Part shown: piece by piece, positions 1-12,751 of the stretch
Position numbering within the stretch: the first letter of the stretch is position 1
Layout: each line of letters begins with the position of its first letter
Assembly (NCBI GenBank): GCA_030549495.1
Contig: JAUIRK010000907.1
Coordinates: forward strand, 682,001-746,000
Direction of reading: 5' to 3'
Length of the DNA: 64,000 bases
From: Nectonema munidae
Taxonomy: Eukaryota; Nematomorpha; Nectonematoida; Nectonematidae
Program-made: the position numbers and the translations under genes
The notes under the pieces: generated by a model
Told to the model about the DNA's origin: nothing
Databases searched by the model: none
What the model saw: only the letters and a program-made list of their open reading frames with translations

Positions 1-1700
1 TTGAAAGATGAAACATTAAAAGCATTTCTCCGCTCCTATTTTCAATCAAATTTATAAATAAAATAATAGATAAATCATTTTTTTATTTGTGGTCCAAGAA
101 GTTTGCAAACCTTTGGGAGGAAGACAGACTAAATCAGAGTATAAGTACAATAGCAAACATGACAATACATTGAATAAGATTGATCCATTACATCACAAAT
201 ATTATAAAGTGGGATGATTAAATTCAGGAAGGCAAATTCAAAAATGCCAAAATTTTACAGATTTTTTTGGGTTTAAAAGTTTTTAAGATTAGCAGGTGAT
301 ATATAACTCGATCCCATGCAATATATATAGCAGAAAAAACGTAGTTTGGACATTTCAGTTATTTTTGCTGAAGTTGTAACAGTTTTTTTGAAATTCAGTA
401 ATTTTAAAAATTAAGTTACTTTAGAAGTCAAAATATACATAATTTTATTAAATTTAGGGATGTACAGATAAATATGCTTCTAATTCACTAATATTCAGTT
501 ATTTTTCATTTTAAACTAAATCCTCTTTTGTAGTTTTGCTTTATTTTTAGCTTATTTAATATTTTTACTAAAATTTCTATAAAAACTTAAAAAAAATTTC
601 GTATTCATTATAGTCAAAATATTCATGCAGCTTTATATTAACTTCAATCTCTAAAAAACCAAAATTTTTGGAGAAAAACAAAGCTAATGAGAATTTTAAT
701 TTTTTACTTTTAATTTTAACTATTAAAAATTGGATATATATTATACATTTATTTTTGGTGTAGTTTATTTTTTTAGCCAACTTTTAATCAGTTGCTTTAA
801 TTAACCACGTATGATTATTTTTAGTTTGTTTCAGAAGATTTAAATTTTAGTATGTGATTCCGCTTTAGCAATTCAAAGGAAAAATAAAGCAGCATCGGGG
901 AAAATTTTGAAATCGGTTCATCTAAAAAAATCAGCACTTATATTTAAGCTTAAGTTAAATTTTTTAGATATTTTTTGTAAAAATTTGTTTCCAGTAATTT
1001 TAATACCATCATAATGTGGTGTTCAACGTTTGGATGTATATGAATTTATTATGCAACAATTTCGTTCCCAATGTGAAAAATGATGCATTCCAGTTGTATA
1101 TCTTCTTCAAAAAATATTCCACTCAGAATAAATTATAGACAAAGCATTTTATCTTTTCTACTTCGTCTCTTTTTTATTTCAATCGATGCAAAGGTTAAGT
1201 TTGAAAGCAAGTCAGTCAATTATACTGTCTATTTGACTACAATTACCTCGTCATGTATCATGACACTAATTTGTATTGGAAAAAAATGAAAAATGGTGAT
1301 AATAAATTCGCGCAACTTTGCGAAAAGGTGTGCTACTAAGAATGAGTTTTCTTTCTGCCAACACACTGAAATCTGAAAGGGAGAAAATGATGAAATTTGC
1401 ATGGGAAATTAATTAGCGAATTGTACTGCGAATATACTTAAAAATATACCTAGCGTATAAGAATATGTATATTTCACTATGCCTTAAGTGCTAGCAGCAT
1501 TTTCTTCTCACAAACAAGGAATACGAAATACTCTTTCTCTCTCTCTCTCTACAAAAGAATTTTTCAATTCTCTCCTGTGCAGTTTTATTCTGAAAAGGAA
1601 CTAGCTTATTCATTATAGCCAAAAGATGCATGCTACCTTTTCTTACACAATGCTATATAAGGTGATCGCTATCCCTATAGGCGTATATCATTTTACAAGA
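1..1700. other. AT-rich non-coding DNA
   Basis: I see no gene here. The stretch is strongly AT-rich with stops in all frames. Short open frames at 577-780 (minus) and 1080-1289 (plus) have no recognisable motif and look like chance. A short CT microsatellite lies near 1530-1550. Confidence 0.6.
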
Positions 1701-1784
1701 TTAACCCGGTATCGACCAGAGTAATCAGACGATATCTCATTTAAAAAAGTCGACATATGTTGACTGTGGTCGATAACCGGTTAA
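1701..1784. mobile_element. TTAA-flanked MITE, piggyBac type (copy 1)
   Basis: An 84-bp element bounded by TTAA on both sides. The ends are inverted copies: CCCGGTATCGACCA on the left and TGGTCGATAACCGG on the right. An inner motif, TCAGACGATATC, recurs in the other copies at 18677, 20834 and 54990. TTAA target duplication and such ends are typical of piggyBac-superfamily non-autonomous elements. This is the shortest of the five copies. Confidence 0.75.
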
Positions 1785-3594
1785 AGAACGGTTATTCTGG
1801 GAATTGGATATTGCGGGATACGATATCCCTCGCAACAACATGAGCGAGTGGCTTTTTCAACTGTACATTTTCAATGACAAATTTATGCAAAAATAAAGAT
1901 GTTATAAAGGGAATTATCACTTTTGTTACATTATGAAAAATTTCATTATATTTAAAATGTTAACACCATCTATATATCTGCAATAACCTTTCAATTAAAA
2001 AATTGAATGCATCCAATAAAATTAAAAATTTATCCATAGCATTTATAGTTTTCGTATAAATTAGGAAGAAATAAAAAATGCTCTATTTCGAAATATCCAT
2101 TATCAAAAAAAATCTGAAAAATTCTTCCAGTGAAAAATCTGGTAATATGTAGTATATATTTCTTATTTTGCTTTGTATCAGATTATATATTTTTTAATAT
2201 TTCTGTCATTTCTTTTATCAATAACTTGTTTTTTTTGTTTCAATGAGATTTTCAATGTTTTAATTTAGTCAAATGTTAATAACAGTTGTGATATATCAAA
2301 AGTTTATAAAAATTTATTAGCTCTTGTCTTGAATCGACGACTTTCCCTTACGTTGGAAAAACTTGTGATAAGATTACCGCAAAGCTTCAGGAATTGTGTT
2401 CTATCTATAGAAAAAAAAAATTTTAGATACACCACTCTACCTCTGATTTTGACTTTTCCAATTTTTCCTCAATTTCCATAATAGTTGACAAGTGCTCAAC
2501 TAATTTGTAAATGGGCCTTAAATTGTAAAATTGCTAGGATTAGTGTAGGATTGGCTGTAGTGTTAGTATCAAAGTTAGTGTAGGATACATTTGATTTAGT
2601 GTTAGCGTAATCGTATACATATATACATTTATATAGACATTTTATGGCATTCTTGACACAAACTTTCCTATTTATTTGTATTAATACACGTCTGACACAA
2701 AAAATATCTAGACATACATCATACATACATACTAGAGGCCTGCGCGGGGCAACTGACTCGTATAAGTTTACGGGACCTGCAGATAATGTGAGGGTGCTGG
2801 GGATTTGTTTAAAGCTTCATGTGGGCGGGCGGACGGGAGTGAGTTCAATATTAGTACTGTGGGTTAACTTGCAAAATTACGGCCATTTGCGATCTAAAAC
2901 TTAAAAAATGTTATAATTTATAAGATATTCATTCATATCTCATCTCTGGTTATACAAAGTGTATCATCAGAAAGTACAGCACATACACACACACACACAC
3001 ACACACTTATAATTTTACATCATCAAAGCTCGATTTCTTTTTTAAGGAAAAGTACATTTGTTATAATAACATAAACAATAAGTGCTGCTAACAAGCGAAA
3101 TTTCAGTGTTGCTGGCCATCTCATTTCTGTAGGATGAGCTTTAAAAAGCCAAACAGGCAATGATATTGTATTTTAAACCAGCATTAATAATAAAACTTTG
3201 TCATAGATCAATCTAACATCACAAAAATTCATTGTATAAAAACAGTAGCATTTAATTTATATTCATTATCAAAATGAAAAAAGTGGGTGTTGAGTTGGAC
3301 AGTTGAGGGTTTAAATTTAAATTGTGGGTTGGCTGCTTGCGGCTTTAAAACATATATACGAATACCAACATACTACATCCATATTAAAATTGAACACCCA
3401 TACTCTGAAATACTTAGATGTCAAAAACAACGGCATGGACTCTCGAGCCATCTAGTGTACATATATATCCCTTCTTTAAAAATGATTCCTTTGTATATAG
3501 AGATAATGCACATTGAAACTTTATTTGATTTTAAACGATATTTAGTTAATTACTTAGTTAGCTTGATAATAATCCAACCATTGTTAATTTTTTA
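1785..3594. other. Intergenic DNA with repeat scraps
   Basis: No gene recognised. It holds an imperfect direct repeat of TTAGTGTAGGAT-like units (about 2539-2612), a short GC-richer patch beginning GAGGCCTGCGCGGGGC (about 2735-2845) that resembles a transposon end but has no partner that I could find, and an (AC)n microsatellite at 2985-3006. Open frames at 2644-2904 and 3287-3595 have no known motif. Confidence 0.5.
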
Positions 3595-4041
3595 ATGGAA
3601 GGGGTGAAAGCAAGACATGATGAGATTCAGAACAGACTTGTTAAATCTATTAAAGGAGCTCGAATCTATGTTAATCAAACACCACAAGGTTATACAGGCC
3701 ATCTCAGGCCGAACCTATATATAGAGAAAAATAATAAAGTAATCGTGGTTGACATAGCCTCCTTATATGAACATCGCTCCGAAGCACTTGAAAAAGCTGC
3801 TCTTACTAAAATTATAAAACATAGTGATATGATCTCCCAACTGAATTCCTCATCGGCTGAGAATAAATATACATTTCTCCCTTTCGAGATAGGCTCTTTT
3901 GGCACATATTGGGAAGGAAATGAAAACTCTCTAATTAGGACAGAAATATCTTTAAAATATAGGAAACTTATGAGGATTCTTTTAGCAACAGACGCCACAA
4001 ATAATTGTTTTAAAATTTGGAAAAAGTTTCTCTCAGGTTAG
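3595..4041 (+). mobile_element. LINE fragment: R2/NeSL-type C-terminal endonuclease
   Basis: A 148-residue open frame resembles the C-terminal restriction-like (PD-(D/E)XK) endonuclease region of R2-like non-LTR retrotransposons. In those elements a tract of the type RPDLVV..VIDV..PYE..A..KA..K follows the zinc-binding region. Here I read LRPNLYIEKNNKVIVVDIAS, then YEHRSEALEKAALTKIIKH, then FEIGSFGTYW. The catalytic-type Asp of RPD is Asn in this copy (RPN), while the later VVD is kept. The reverse transcriptase part is not present upstream, so this is a 5'-truncated, presumably dead copy. The stop at 4039-4041 is probably the natural end of the ORF, and the following T-rich DNA may be the 3' UTR. 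R2 identity is by motif memory only; another RLE-bearing LINE clade is possible. Confidence 0.7.
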
Positions 4042-5086
4042 GTAGGATATTTTCCTTTTCTCTTCATTTTCTTTACTATTTTTTTTTGCTAACTACTAAC
4101 TGATTCATCTTTTTTCCCCTGCATATGTTCTAACCGTTTCCTGTGATGGCCCACTTTCAAAGTATAAGCACATATTTACTGGACTGCAATTTTCGTAGTC
4201 TTTTTTAAAATATGAAGCATTTTAATGCAAAACATTATTCCTACATAATTTTTTAATATTAATGTGATTTCTCATGGAAATTTCTTTCAGGATTTGGAAG
4301 TTATTCATTGGAAAAAATATGGTTATACGAGATTGTGTCTACCTAACCTAACCCTATCCCTAATCCTCTTCCACCTTGAATTGTATATATTTGCAGGTAT
4401 AAAAGTTCTGATTACTCAAAATGAGATAACAAAAGTCCAATATGGATCTAATCTCATTTTTGAATAGAAATTTCTTGCTTCTATATCTATAAAACCCACA
4501 AAAAGGTGGAGTAGTTTTGAGAGTATGGATAAGGTCATCAGATGTTCACAACATAACATCTTCCTTAGGTGGAAAATTTTTCAATTAAACTGTTTCATTT
4601 AATAGGTTTACAGTACGGTAAGCTTATATATTATTTACTTTTTCATGAAATACTATTTGAATTTTTATACTGTTTGAGGCTTAAGCTTTTGCTTTTTGCT
4701 AACAAAAATTAAAAAAATTCATGGCTGCGTTTATTTATGTCAAAATGTAAAACAACTTGAACCTGGAAGCAACATTATTCTTTATGTTCGTTCATAGAGC
4801 AAAATATCAATAAATGTTGTTTTGTGATAAAATATAATATTGGGAGTACATATGGTTCAAAATTTTAGGCTTACTTGTAAAGCATGCATGATCATTTTTC
4901 AAACTCTCTTTCTTAATTGTTAATGTATCTTTTTAAAGACAAAAGATTTTGTAAGCATCACATTAATATACAAATTATTATTTTTTGTCAAATGTTTTTG
5001 AAGACATCCATCATAATAGAGATGCGAAGTATAAATATACAATAAAAAATTATAAAGAACAAGGACTTGAAAGTTATAAGACACTT
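4042..5086. other. AT-rich non-coding DNA
   Basis: No gene recognised. A short CCTAACCTAACCC run lies near 4341-4355. The open frame at 4264-4467 is AT-rich and featureless. Confidence 0.5.
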
Positions 5087-5785
5087 TATTAGGAGGAATT
5101 ATTCGAAAACATGTTTTTCATCTTTTCTTTTCATCAAAATACAAAGAATGTTAAAAATAACAATTAAATTACCTTTAATTAATTATATACAAAATAAAAT
5201 AAACACGGAAAAGTAAATATATTAGTTTATAATATAAAAAATATATATAATATAATACATAAATACTATATAAATAATTTTGTGTGGTATAAATATTCTT
5301 TCTGTTTACATAAATTTGGATTGTGTTCAAGTGATTCTGATATATGTATATAATTGCCTCATATTAATGCATCTTTTTATAATGGTAAAATTTTTTTATA
5401 TTATATAAATTTCTACACAATTCATCAGAGAACAAATGTTTGCATACATTTAGAGAAGTTGCTGCTTATTTTTGTAATCACTGGAACATGCCTTGAGCCG
5501 TTTGTCTATCCTTGAGGCGTTTGTTTCACAAATCTTGGTATTTGCATTCGAATTGAGTGATTTGCACAATAAACGTGGTGATTCACTGGGTTCCGTCTTC
5601 ACTACAATTTTTTTGTATTTCTTTTTGTAATGAAAAAATAGTTTTCGATGACACAATCCAAATGTTATTTTGTATAATTAATTAAAGATAATTTAATTGT
5701 TATTTTTAACATTCTTTGTATTTAGCTGAAGAGAAAAGATGAAAAACATGTTTGCTAATAAATCCTCCTAATAAAAAATGTACCT
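5087..5785. repeat. Long inverted-repeat (foldback) element
   Basis: The left arm (about 5087-5205) and the right arm (about 5660-5785) are inverted copies over more than 100 bases. Both arms begin TTATTAGGAGGA and share, in order, AACATGTTTTTCATC, TACAAAGAATGTTAAAAATA and ACAATTAAATTA. The homology resumes further in with TTTGGATTGTGT (5318 left, 5645-5662 on the right in reverse), so the left arm carries about 110 bases of extra AT-rich DNA. The loop (5330-5640) includes a minus-strand 68-codon frame without known motifs. I could not define a target-site duplication, so the superfamily is open. Confidence 0.7.
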
Positions 5786-8437
5786 ATATTAAAAAAATTT
5801 GAAGGTATTAGAAATTACAAATATCTTTTATGTATAGAACAAACTCGCTTTTTTTCAATTCAATATTGTGAGGTTTTCGCTTGAACGTCTTTATTTTAAG
5901 GAATTCTATTTTTATATATTTTAAGTTTAAACTTTGCCTTTAAAACACAAAAGAAATGTTTATCATCAAGCACTTTTGTAAAAATAAATTATAAGTTTTA
6001 AATTGAAAAGTCTGTTTTCCTTTATATTGTGGCATTTAAAACGCTATAAATAATCAAATGCATGCATCAAAGTAGCGATATGGTGCACCTGTATTAAAAT
6101 ATGCTATAGAAACGACTTGTTTTTTTATCCATCTATTTTGCACTGATAAAAAAAAGCAAATTGTTAGTTTTGATTCTAAAGCTTATCCAACAAATTCTAC
6201 CATGTTTAAAAAAGGAGCATATTCTCACATATTCCTCACAATATTACTGTATTGTTCAGCAATAAATTGGGAAAAAATTTTCTGAAACGACATTTTAAAC
6301 AACTTCGCAGTGTTTTCGTGTAATGTGACAACACAAAATTATTTATTTTCTTGATATAAAGCTAATAAGTAATATCGATGTTCTAAAGTAGGTCAATCCT
6401 TATATATATTTTTTATTAAACGTCTCAGAATGCGATAAAATTTACGCAAAGGATAAAGTAACATGCTACCAAAGGTTGTACACTAAAATTCGAGATAATA
6501 TCCAAGGGTTTCCACATACCGCGATAATTTTTTTCAAGAAAGAAGTTTAAAACATTTATTGAGACCTAAGTAAATACGCCTGAAAGAAAAATGCAATTAT
6601 ACGACAAAAATAATTCGAAGTAATATTAACGCCATGTTAACATGATTTGTTGATATAAAAAAATGCTGCTGTCTATGCTTTTCCCAATTAGAAAATTAGA
6701 CATTTTCGAAATAAAAGTACCGTGAAGTATTTTTTAACAGAAAAGACACACTCTACGCCACTTGAATTCAAGCAGTGAAGTTTGAATGCGTGATTTCGAA
6801 GCAGAGACCATCAATAATATAATCCAATATAGTTTTAAACATCTTTACAGTTAAGAAACTTTTTGGATTTTCAAAGAGTAAATACAAGATTGCGTGCATA
6901 CTGCTTAATTAATTAAGTATTGTGTAGAAAGGTGGGTTGTGAGGTAGTTCTGATATATGTGTATTCATATCTAAATTTAACATTTTGGTTAGGCTATATA
7001 CATATTATATAAATAATAAATTTTAAGGTTCTTTGGTCAGTAGCGTATTTTGTTAGAAAATTGGATGAATAGTTAAAATAATAAACTAATTTGTTTTCAA
7101 TCATATCATGTTAGAAATTTGTATAATTTCGAATCAATTAAAAACGCGAAAGATAGCTATTTGTTTTCAAATTATTATCCATGTAAAATGTGTGTTAATG
7201 GTTTGGCAATTTTCTTCCTAAAACACATAACCTTTGTAAAAAGAGATTTGTCAAACTTAACTCTAGTTTTTGTTAGCAGTACAAGGTTGAAAAAAGGCAT
7301 TAAGCTGGAGCTTGGAATGTTAAACAAATTTAATTTAAGCATAAAGTAAATAACTGTTTTTCTAACAAAATAATTTAAAGATGGCAAACTTTTTTATCCA
7401 TCATTTTTCTTTCTTCTCTATATACAATCTCCATTTGCAATGAAGAAGAAGAATAACTTTATTCAAAACATTAACACGATCATTAATAAAAAGAAAATAC
7501 ATATTTTTGTATAGATCAAGATTAGTAAAATTATAGATAAAAATTTCATTGATGAGGTTAGCTTCCAAAGGTTTATATAAACCGCTTTAGGAATGTCTAA
7601 CACACATTCCTAAATGAATAAATACATAGCGTAAAATTCCACGTAATATACCACCCATCCATTTACAATTGGAAACGTGGCTATAATCGATCATTTTTGA
7701 AGTTGTCTTAACCCGATACTTTTTGTGTCCTTTATTTTATAGGCGCTCTCTTTAGATTAATCTATCGCGTATTTATACAACTTATTACATTTTTAAAATT
7801 TATTTCTTATCAATGAATATTTTTAATAGAAATTTTATATAATTTTTTTTAGATAAAGAAGCTTTTATGGGAAACTTTTGAATTTTTTACCTCATGTATA
7901 TGCTTTAAAGAAAGTAAAAGACGAAATCTAATTTGGTTTAAAATATGATTAAGCAAATTTCTTGCCTTTCTCACTCTGTATGCGATGTTCAACCCTTTAA
8001 TAAGGTCAATTTGTCCAGAGAGTCTAGAAAAATTGTAGCACTAATGGAGGTCTGTTTTCTTTTCAAATACGTCGACCCCTCTATATTCATGATTCAAAGT
8101 CTTTATTATTTCTCTCTCAATAAATTAAACAAAATTTGCTTATAATTTAAGCGAAAAATAGGTTATTATGCAAAATTTTTATAATTTTCATTTTCTTTTA
8201 ATCTAAGTAAATCTTACTCAATCCATCTTAAACCAGATTCATCTTTGACTATACATACTGACAAATGGATAATGGGAGCAGTGAAAATGTGGGATATCAT
8301 TAACTAAATGCTTAAATTTGCTTAATTTAAAAAAAAATAGATACCGAACGCAATATATTTTAATCATGATAAAAATATACAAATTAAAATTTTAATTGCT
8401 AGTATATTTTTGTAGAGTATAATACTATACTGATCCA
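5786..8437. other. AT-rich non-coding DNA
   Basis: No gene or element that I can define. Overlapping plus and minus frames at 7119-7387 are mutual shadows with no motif. A tract at about 7570-7615 has a small palindrome around AGGAATGT and ACATTCCT. Confidence 0.5.
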
Positions 8438-8611
8438 ATGGAATATACAAGCATGGACAGTTATATGCCCATTACGGGACAACTAACAGTTAAATTAGTA
8501 GAATATTGGGAAAATCATTTGACATTTGGCAAAGCAAAAGATAAATTTAGTTTTGGAGATATTAAAGATTTTTACTCCTTACGACAAACAATCCCTGATA
8601 AGTTTTTTTAA
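8438..8611 (+). CDS. Candidate small ORF, unknown product (57 aa)
   Basis: An ATG at 8438 opens a 57-codon frame ending in TAA at 8609-8611. The composition looks more protein-like than that of neighbouring frames: MPITGQLTVKLVEYWENHL, then FSFGDIKDFYSLRQTIPD. The frame is closed by a TAA five codons upstream of the ATG. No splice acceptor fits, so if real it is a stand-alone short ORF or a transposon relic. I do not recognise the family. Chance is a serious alternative in a window this size. Confidence 0.2.
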   Translation: MEYTSMDSYMPITGQLTVKLVEYWENHLTFGKAKDKFSFGDIKDFYSLRQTIPDKFF

Positions 8612-9918
8612 TTCTAATTTTTATTGATTTTTTTTTACAAAATATATAAATTTGCATTAAAAATATAAAGAGGCGGTTATTCTTCAAGCCCCCCCCCCTC
8701 CCTGAATACTTTTTCTGACACTTCCCAATTTCTTTTGAATTTTTAGAATGTTTTGATATGTATGCAGTTGTTTGGCGGCTTCAAATAACAAAAACAAATG
8801 TTTAGAAGATTCTTTCCTCTAACTAACATTTTGCTCAGTTGACGACTCTCTAACAACTGATATTATGCCAATACAACTGTAAAACAACGAGTTTTAAGTA
8901 GTCACGATGCTCAATGCTGCATGAAAGAAAGAAGAATCGTATGCTTGATTCGTATCTGAAAGAGTATACAAAAAAATTGTCAACAATGAAATCTTGAAAT
9001 TTTTTTCCAGAAAGTCCAGAAGAATTCAACTTTTTTGAAAAAAACTTCCAAAAATAAATTTGTGTCATACTTCATGATATCACATTACTGAAATTTTTAA
9101 AGTACATGTGCGTTAACTACTTTAACTACTTGTTCTACATTCTTTTTTGGTAAAAATGTCTGCCCCCCCCCCCCAAATTCTTTGTCTGCCCCTCCAATTT
9201 CTATTTTCTGGCTACGCCACTGGGTGAATATGTTCACCCACCCTCCCCCTGTCACAACTTTTCTAATATAGTCAAAAATGAACAGTGATTTCACTGACTT
9301 CATTATATTAGTTACTATAGTATATTTGTTCATTTCAAGAAAATATTCCTTTAAAAGTGTTCTGAAAGGGATTTGTATTAGAAGTTGGTTTATTATAGAT
9401 TCTCAGAATGAGAGATAAGTATAAGTTCTAGAATTATCAAGATGTTATTAATATACTTTTCAAAAATTTATATTTTTTTATTTTAAAGTTTGTTTATTTC
9501 GATATTAGTGAATTGTTCAATTATTTTTTAATTAGTTAAATTGTTATAGTTGTCATTTTTGTATTGATTAGTTAATTTTTTTGGTTGAAAATAAGCTAGT
9601 TAAAGAGTCCTAATAATAAATATGTCAATATACAATTAAAAACATTTTCTTGCATTCTGCTTCAATCAAATTTAAAGCGATTGGATTGATTTTTAGTTTT
9701 AAAAAAAGTAAAATATAAACGCCGTTTTTAAGTTAAAAAAGGTAAACGTAAATGAACTAAAGGGCGTTTTTATATTGAAGGTTTAATTGTTATATTTTCT
9801 TTTACTTTTTGCACAGATGTGTTCTTTTAAATATTTAACATCAAGAAATTTGGAGCTTGAAAATTAGTATATTCCTTTCCACAATAGCAAGGTTGCGTGT
9901 TGTTATATTCCTATAGAT
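8612..9918. other. AT-rich DNA with a solo transposon end
   Basis: No gene. A C-homopolymer tract lies at about 8688-8700. A second C-run at about 9163-9175 is followed by CTGGCTACGCCACTG at 9208-9222. Its reverse complement, CAGTGGCGTAGCCAG, is a hAT-type terminal motif close to that of the 27344 element. I found no matching second end, so this is a solo remnant. The minus-strand frame at 9097-9333 is a translation of this repeat and is not a gene. Confidence 0.5.
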
Positions 9919-10246
9919 CAGGAGTTCTTAACCTTTATTGAGTCATGGACCCCTTTAAAAAGCTGATGAAATCTATGGACCTCCTTCAAGGAAATTTTCA
10001 CATAGAATTCATAAAAAACGTTGCATTCAATTAATATTTGTACTTGCAAAAAATACTTCGAGTTGTGTATTAAAATAATTCATTATAAAATGTTTTTGGA
10101 TATTTATAAATTATTTTAATCAAAGAAAATGCATATGAAAGTATATTTATAACTTTAAAAATAAAAAAAATCAATTTTTAAACTGACACTCACGGACCTC
10201 TTGAAACCCATCCAGGGGCCCATGGAGCACAAGTTAAGAATACCTG
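9919..10246. mobile_element. hAT MITE, CAGTGGTTCTTAACC family (copy 1)
   Basis: A 328-bp element with inverted ends: CAGGAGTTCTTAACC on the left and GTTAAGAATACCTG on the right. It is flanked by a near-perfect 8-bp target duplication, CTATAGAT at 9911-9918 and TTATAGAT at 10247-10254. Internal CATGGACC and CGGACCTC tracts near the ends are shared with the copy at 26013. It has no coding capacity. The 8-bp duplication and ends fit the hAT superfamily. Confidence 0.85.
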
Positions 10247-10254
10247 TTATAGAT

Positions 10255-11700
10255 GCTCAACTTTCATAATCTCAAAGGCTATATTCTCTTTTTAATTTAT
10301 TCACAGAAGTCAGCAATTCTAAATATATAAAACTATACTATCATAAGCTTATATATCGAAATTAGACAATATGCCTAAACATTGTCTGCAGTTACGCATC
10401 TTTGGTGATTAGGAAATGAGTTAATGAATCTTCGATGGGTGTGTTATTTTTTTACAGAAGATTTCTCAAGTCTTGTTTGCTCAAACTTCAATGGTTTTCT
10501 TGATTATCGAGAAAATACGCATGGGACTCGAGAATTCTTTTAATTTTCTATTTTGATTGCATCAAAAATATAAAAAAAATCACTTAAAAACTTAGTATTT
10601 GATTGAAACTTGTAATCAGAAGCTTTGCAACTCTACGAAATGCTTTGTTGTGGGAGAAAGTATTTTTTAATTGTATGAAACTCTTTATCTCGAAAGAATA
10701 AGTTTAAAAATGAGTGATGGAACGTTTCGTTTTTTGAAAAGTAAATTTTTAAATAACGATTAGTTTTGATAGAGAAAATTATTTTAATGAGAAATGAGAA
10801 ACTCTGTGTTCCGGAAAGATGCTTAAAGAGAGATTTTAAAGCGTCAAAAATAATACTATAAGTAGTAGTTACAAGCATAATCTACTCTAGAGTTCACCGC
10901 AAGCAAATCAATGAGGAATCCTTTCAATTTATCATCTGAAATGTTTTTAAAACATGTCAGAACAGAAAGAGCGATGCATCAAAAATAGGCAAAACTTTTC
11001 TCTAGTATTGTATATCTCACAAGAAAGAGAGGGAGAGAGAGAGAGAAAAGATACCACATTATTGAAAAATTCTAATTGCTCTTGTTTTAATTTTCTAAAA
11101 TCTGAAGAAAAACTTAGATGACAATAAGGATGCAAAGGTAAAGTATATTCACTAGATAAATTAAGTTTGTTTTAAAAACAACGAATGAAAATTAGAAAAC
11201 TTTTTTAATCGTTACACGAGGAAGGAAATAATGAAATTTAAAAATTTTTGCATCAGGTGGATATTTGAGTAATATCTTTTGAAAAGAATATCAAACCATG
11301 GAGAAAGTAATTTCAATTTTGGTTCCTAAAAACCTTCTCTTTCTTATGATTGATTACTTGCGTTTCACTAAATGGATCTGGCAGCATAATAATAATAATT
11401 AATTAAGACATTTTGAGCATATATAACGTTGTCACTTTGAAATGAACTATAACATATCATATAAATTAGGCAATCAATAATTATTCTGCCTACAATGCAC
11501 AATATTAAGTTTTATCAAGTTGGTGTGATCTTTCTTCGAAAAGGAATATGCTATAGTTTCAATGAAAGAAATCCCAGAGAAAAAGGGAAATGTCAAATTT
11601 AAATAAAGAGGGAAATCATTTAACTTAATGATTGACGGCGTGTGTGTCATGTGATAATTAAAGGGTTCATTGGAGCGACCATTTTGATCGTAGGAGATAA
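10255..11700. other. AT-rich upstream DNA
   Basis: No gene. Minus-strand frames at 10633-10878, 10947-11135 and 11474-11725 show no motif or splice logic. A GA microsatellite lies at about 11024-11046. Confidence 0.5.
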
Positions 11701-12751
11701 GGGCGTGTCTATTCCTTCCATCCATTTACCACTATTTTGTGATTAGCATCCCCCTTTCTTGCATAACTACTTGGGAACGCATGGTGAATGAAGTACACTT
11801 CACCAACTCATTACTTTTATCAATGGCATCAAATCATCATCGTCTATTGCACCACCACCAACACTCATCGACACTTTCCCCACTCTTGAAGAGATCTAGT
11901 GTATTTGAGTTGGGAGAGAAGAATGCCCTAGGCCGTAAATGTTCGTTGTCTCGTAACATGACAGGAGGAGATGAGGGTAAAAGCGTAGTATTTATGAGAG
12001 AAAGAGAGAGAATACATTATTTCATGAGTGCATTTTGTGTGTGTGTGTGTGTGTGTGTTTTAAAGTTTGGACGAGATGCTGTCTTCCTACTATGGTATAT
12101 TATTATTGACAAACACGTTAGCAGGTATCACATATATTCATAGTGGTAGTGTGCGTCTCCAAGAAGTTTTACAACTTCTTTTTGAAGATAGATAGATACG
12201 TTTCTCTTTCTCCTCTATGTAATATCATCTAGCTATATCTGTGTGCCCTTTCTTGTGATTGGCGCATTTTTGTCAAGTGATGACGACATTATTTAGCAAA
12301 AGTATTATTTTATTCAACTGCATCGTCATTGCCTTCATCGTTATCGTAAGCAACAGCAGTGAGCAAGCATTGCTACTAATAGGGAGAGAGAGAGTGCAAT
12401 TCACTACACACAACACATATGCAAAATCACATCAACTGCTTTCTTTTCATAAACTCACAGCAATGAGCGCTCCTTCATCATCGCGGCGTCTGAGGTTCGC
12501 TTCACTCAATCGTCTTTTCGCCTTTCTTCAATTTGGCTGAAAGAGGTGTGAAAAAATACCTCTGCATCATATAATCTACAAGCTCTACCAAACTCTCTCT
12601 ACATTTGAGCAAACACGTAGTAAAAGTAAATAATTTTCACAGTAGCACTAGTTTGCGTGTTTATTTATGCGTTGGACTACCAGCAACTGTAGAAGTGAGA
12701 CAAACTAACTCCATTAACACTTTTGCTCGGAATAAAGCGCTCGCCAGTGAG
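11701..12751 (+). promoter_or_regulatory. Probable FOXO 5' region (promoter and/or 5' UTR)
   Basis: This stretch is less AT-rich than its surroundings and lies directly upstream of the FOXO start codon. It contains a (TG)n microsatellite at 12036-12058 and GA-rich and CT-rich runs. Two forkhead-like motifs, GCAAACA at 12609-12615 and GTAAATAA at 12626-12633, lie within 150 bases of the ATG. The frame of the first coding exon stays open back to a TAA at 12572 but has no in-frame ATG before 12752, so 12575-12751 is most simply 5' UTR. I cannot place the transcription start, and a further upstream non-coding exon is possible. Frames at 11739-12143 and 12259-12540 look like chance. Confidence 0.4.

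Noticed and set aside
9097-9333. 78-codon minus-strand frame with QWRSQKIEIGGADKEFGGGG
   Set aside because: A translation of a hAT-type terminal repeat and a C-run, not a gene.
11739-12143. 134-codon plus-strand frame upstream of FOXO
   Set aside because: It needs a non-ATG start, includes a translated TG microsatellite (CVCVCV) and shows no splice path into FOXO.
12259-12540. 93-codon plus-strand frame upstream of FOXO
   Set aside because: No motif, non-ATG start, and it lies in the likely 5' region. Kept as probable UTR or promoter DNA.
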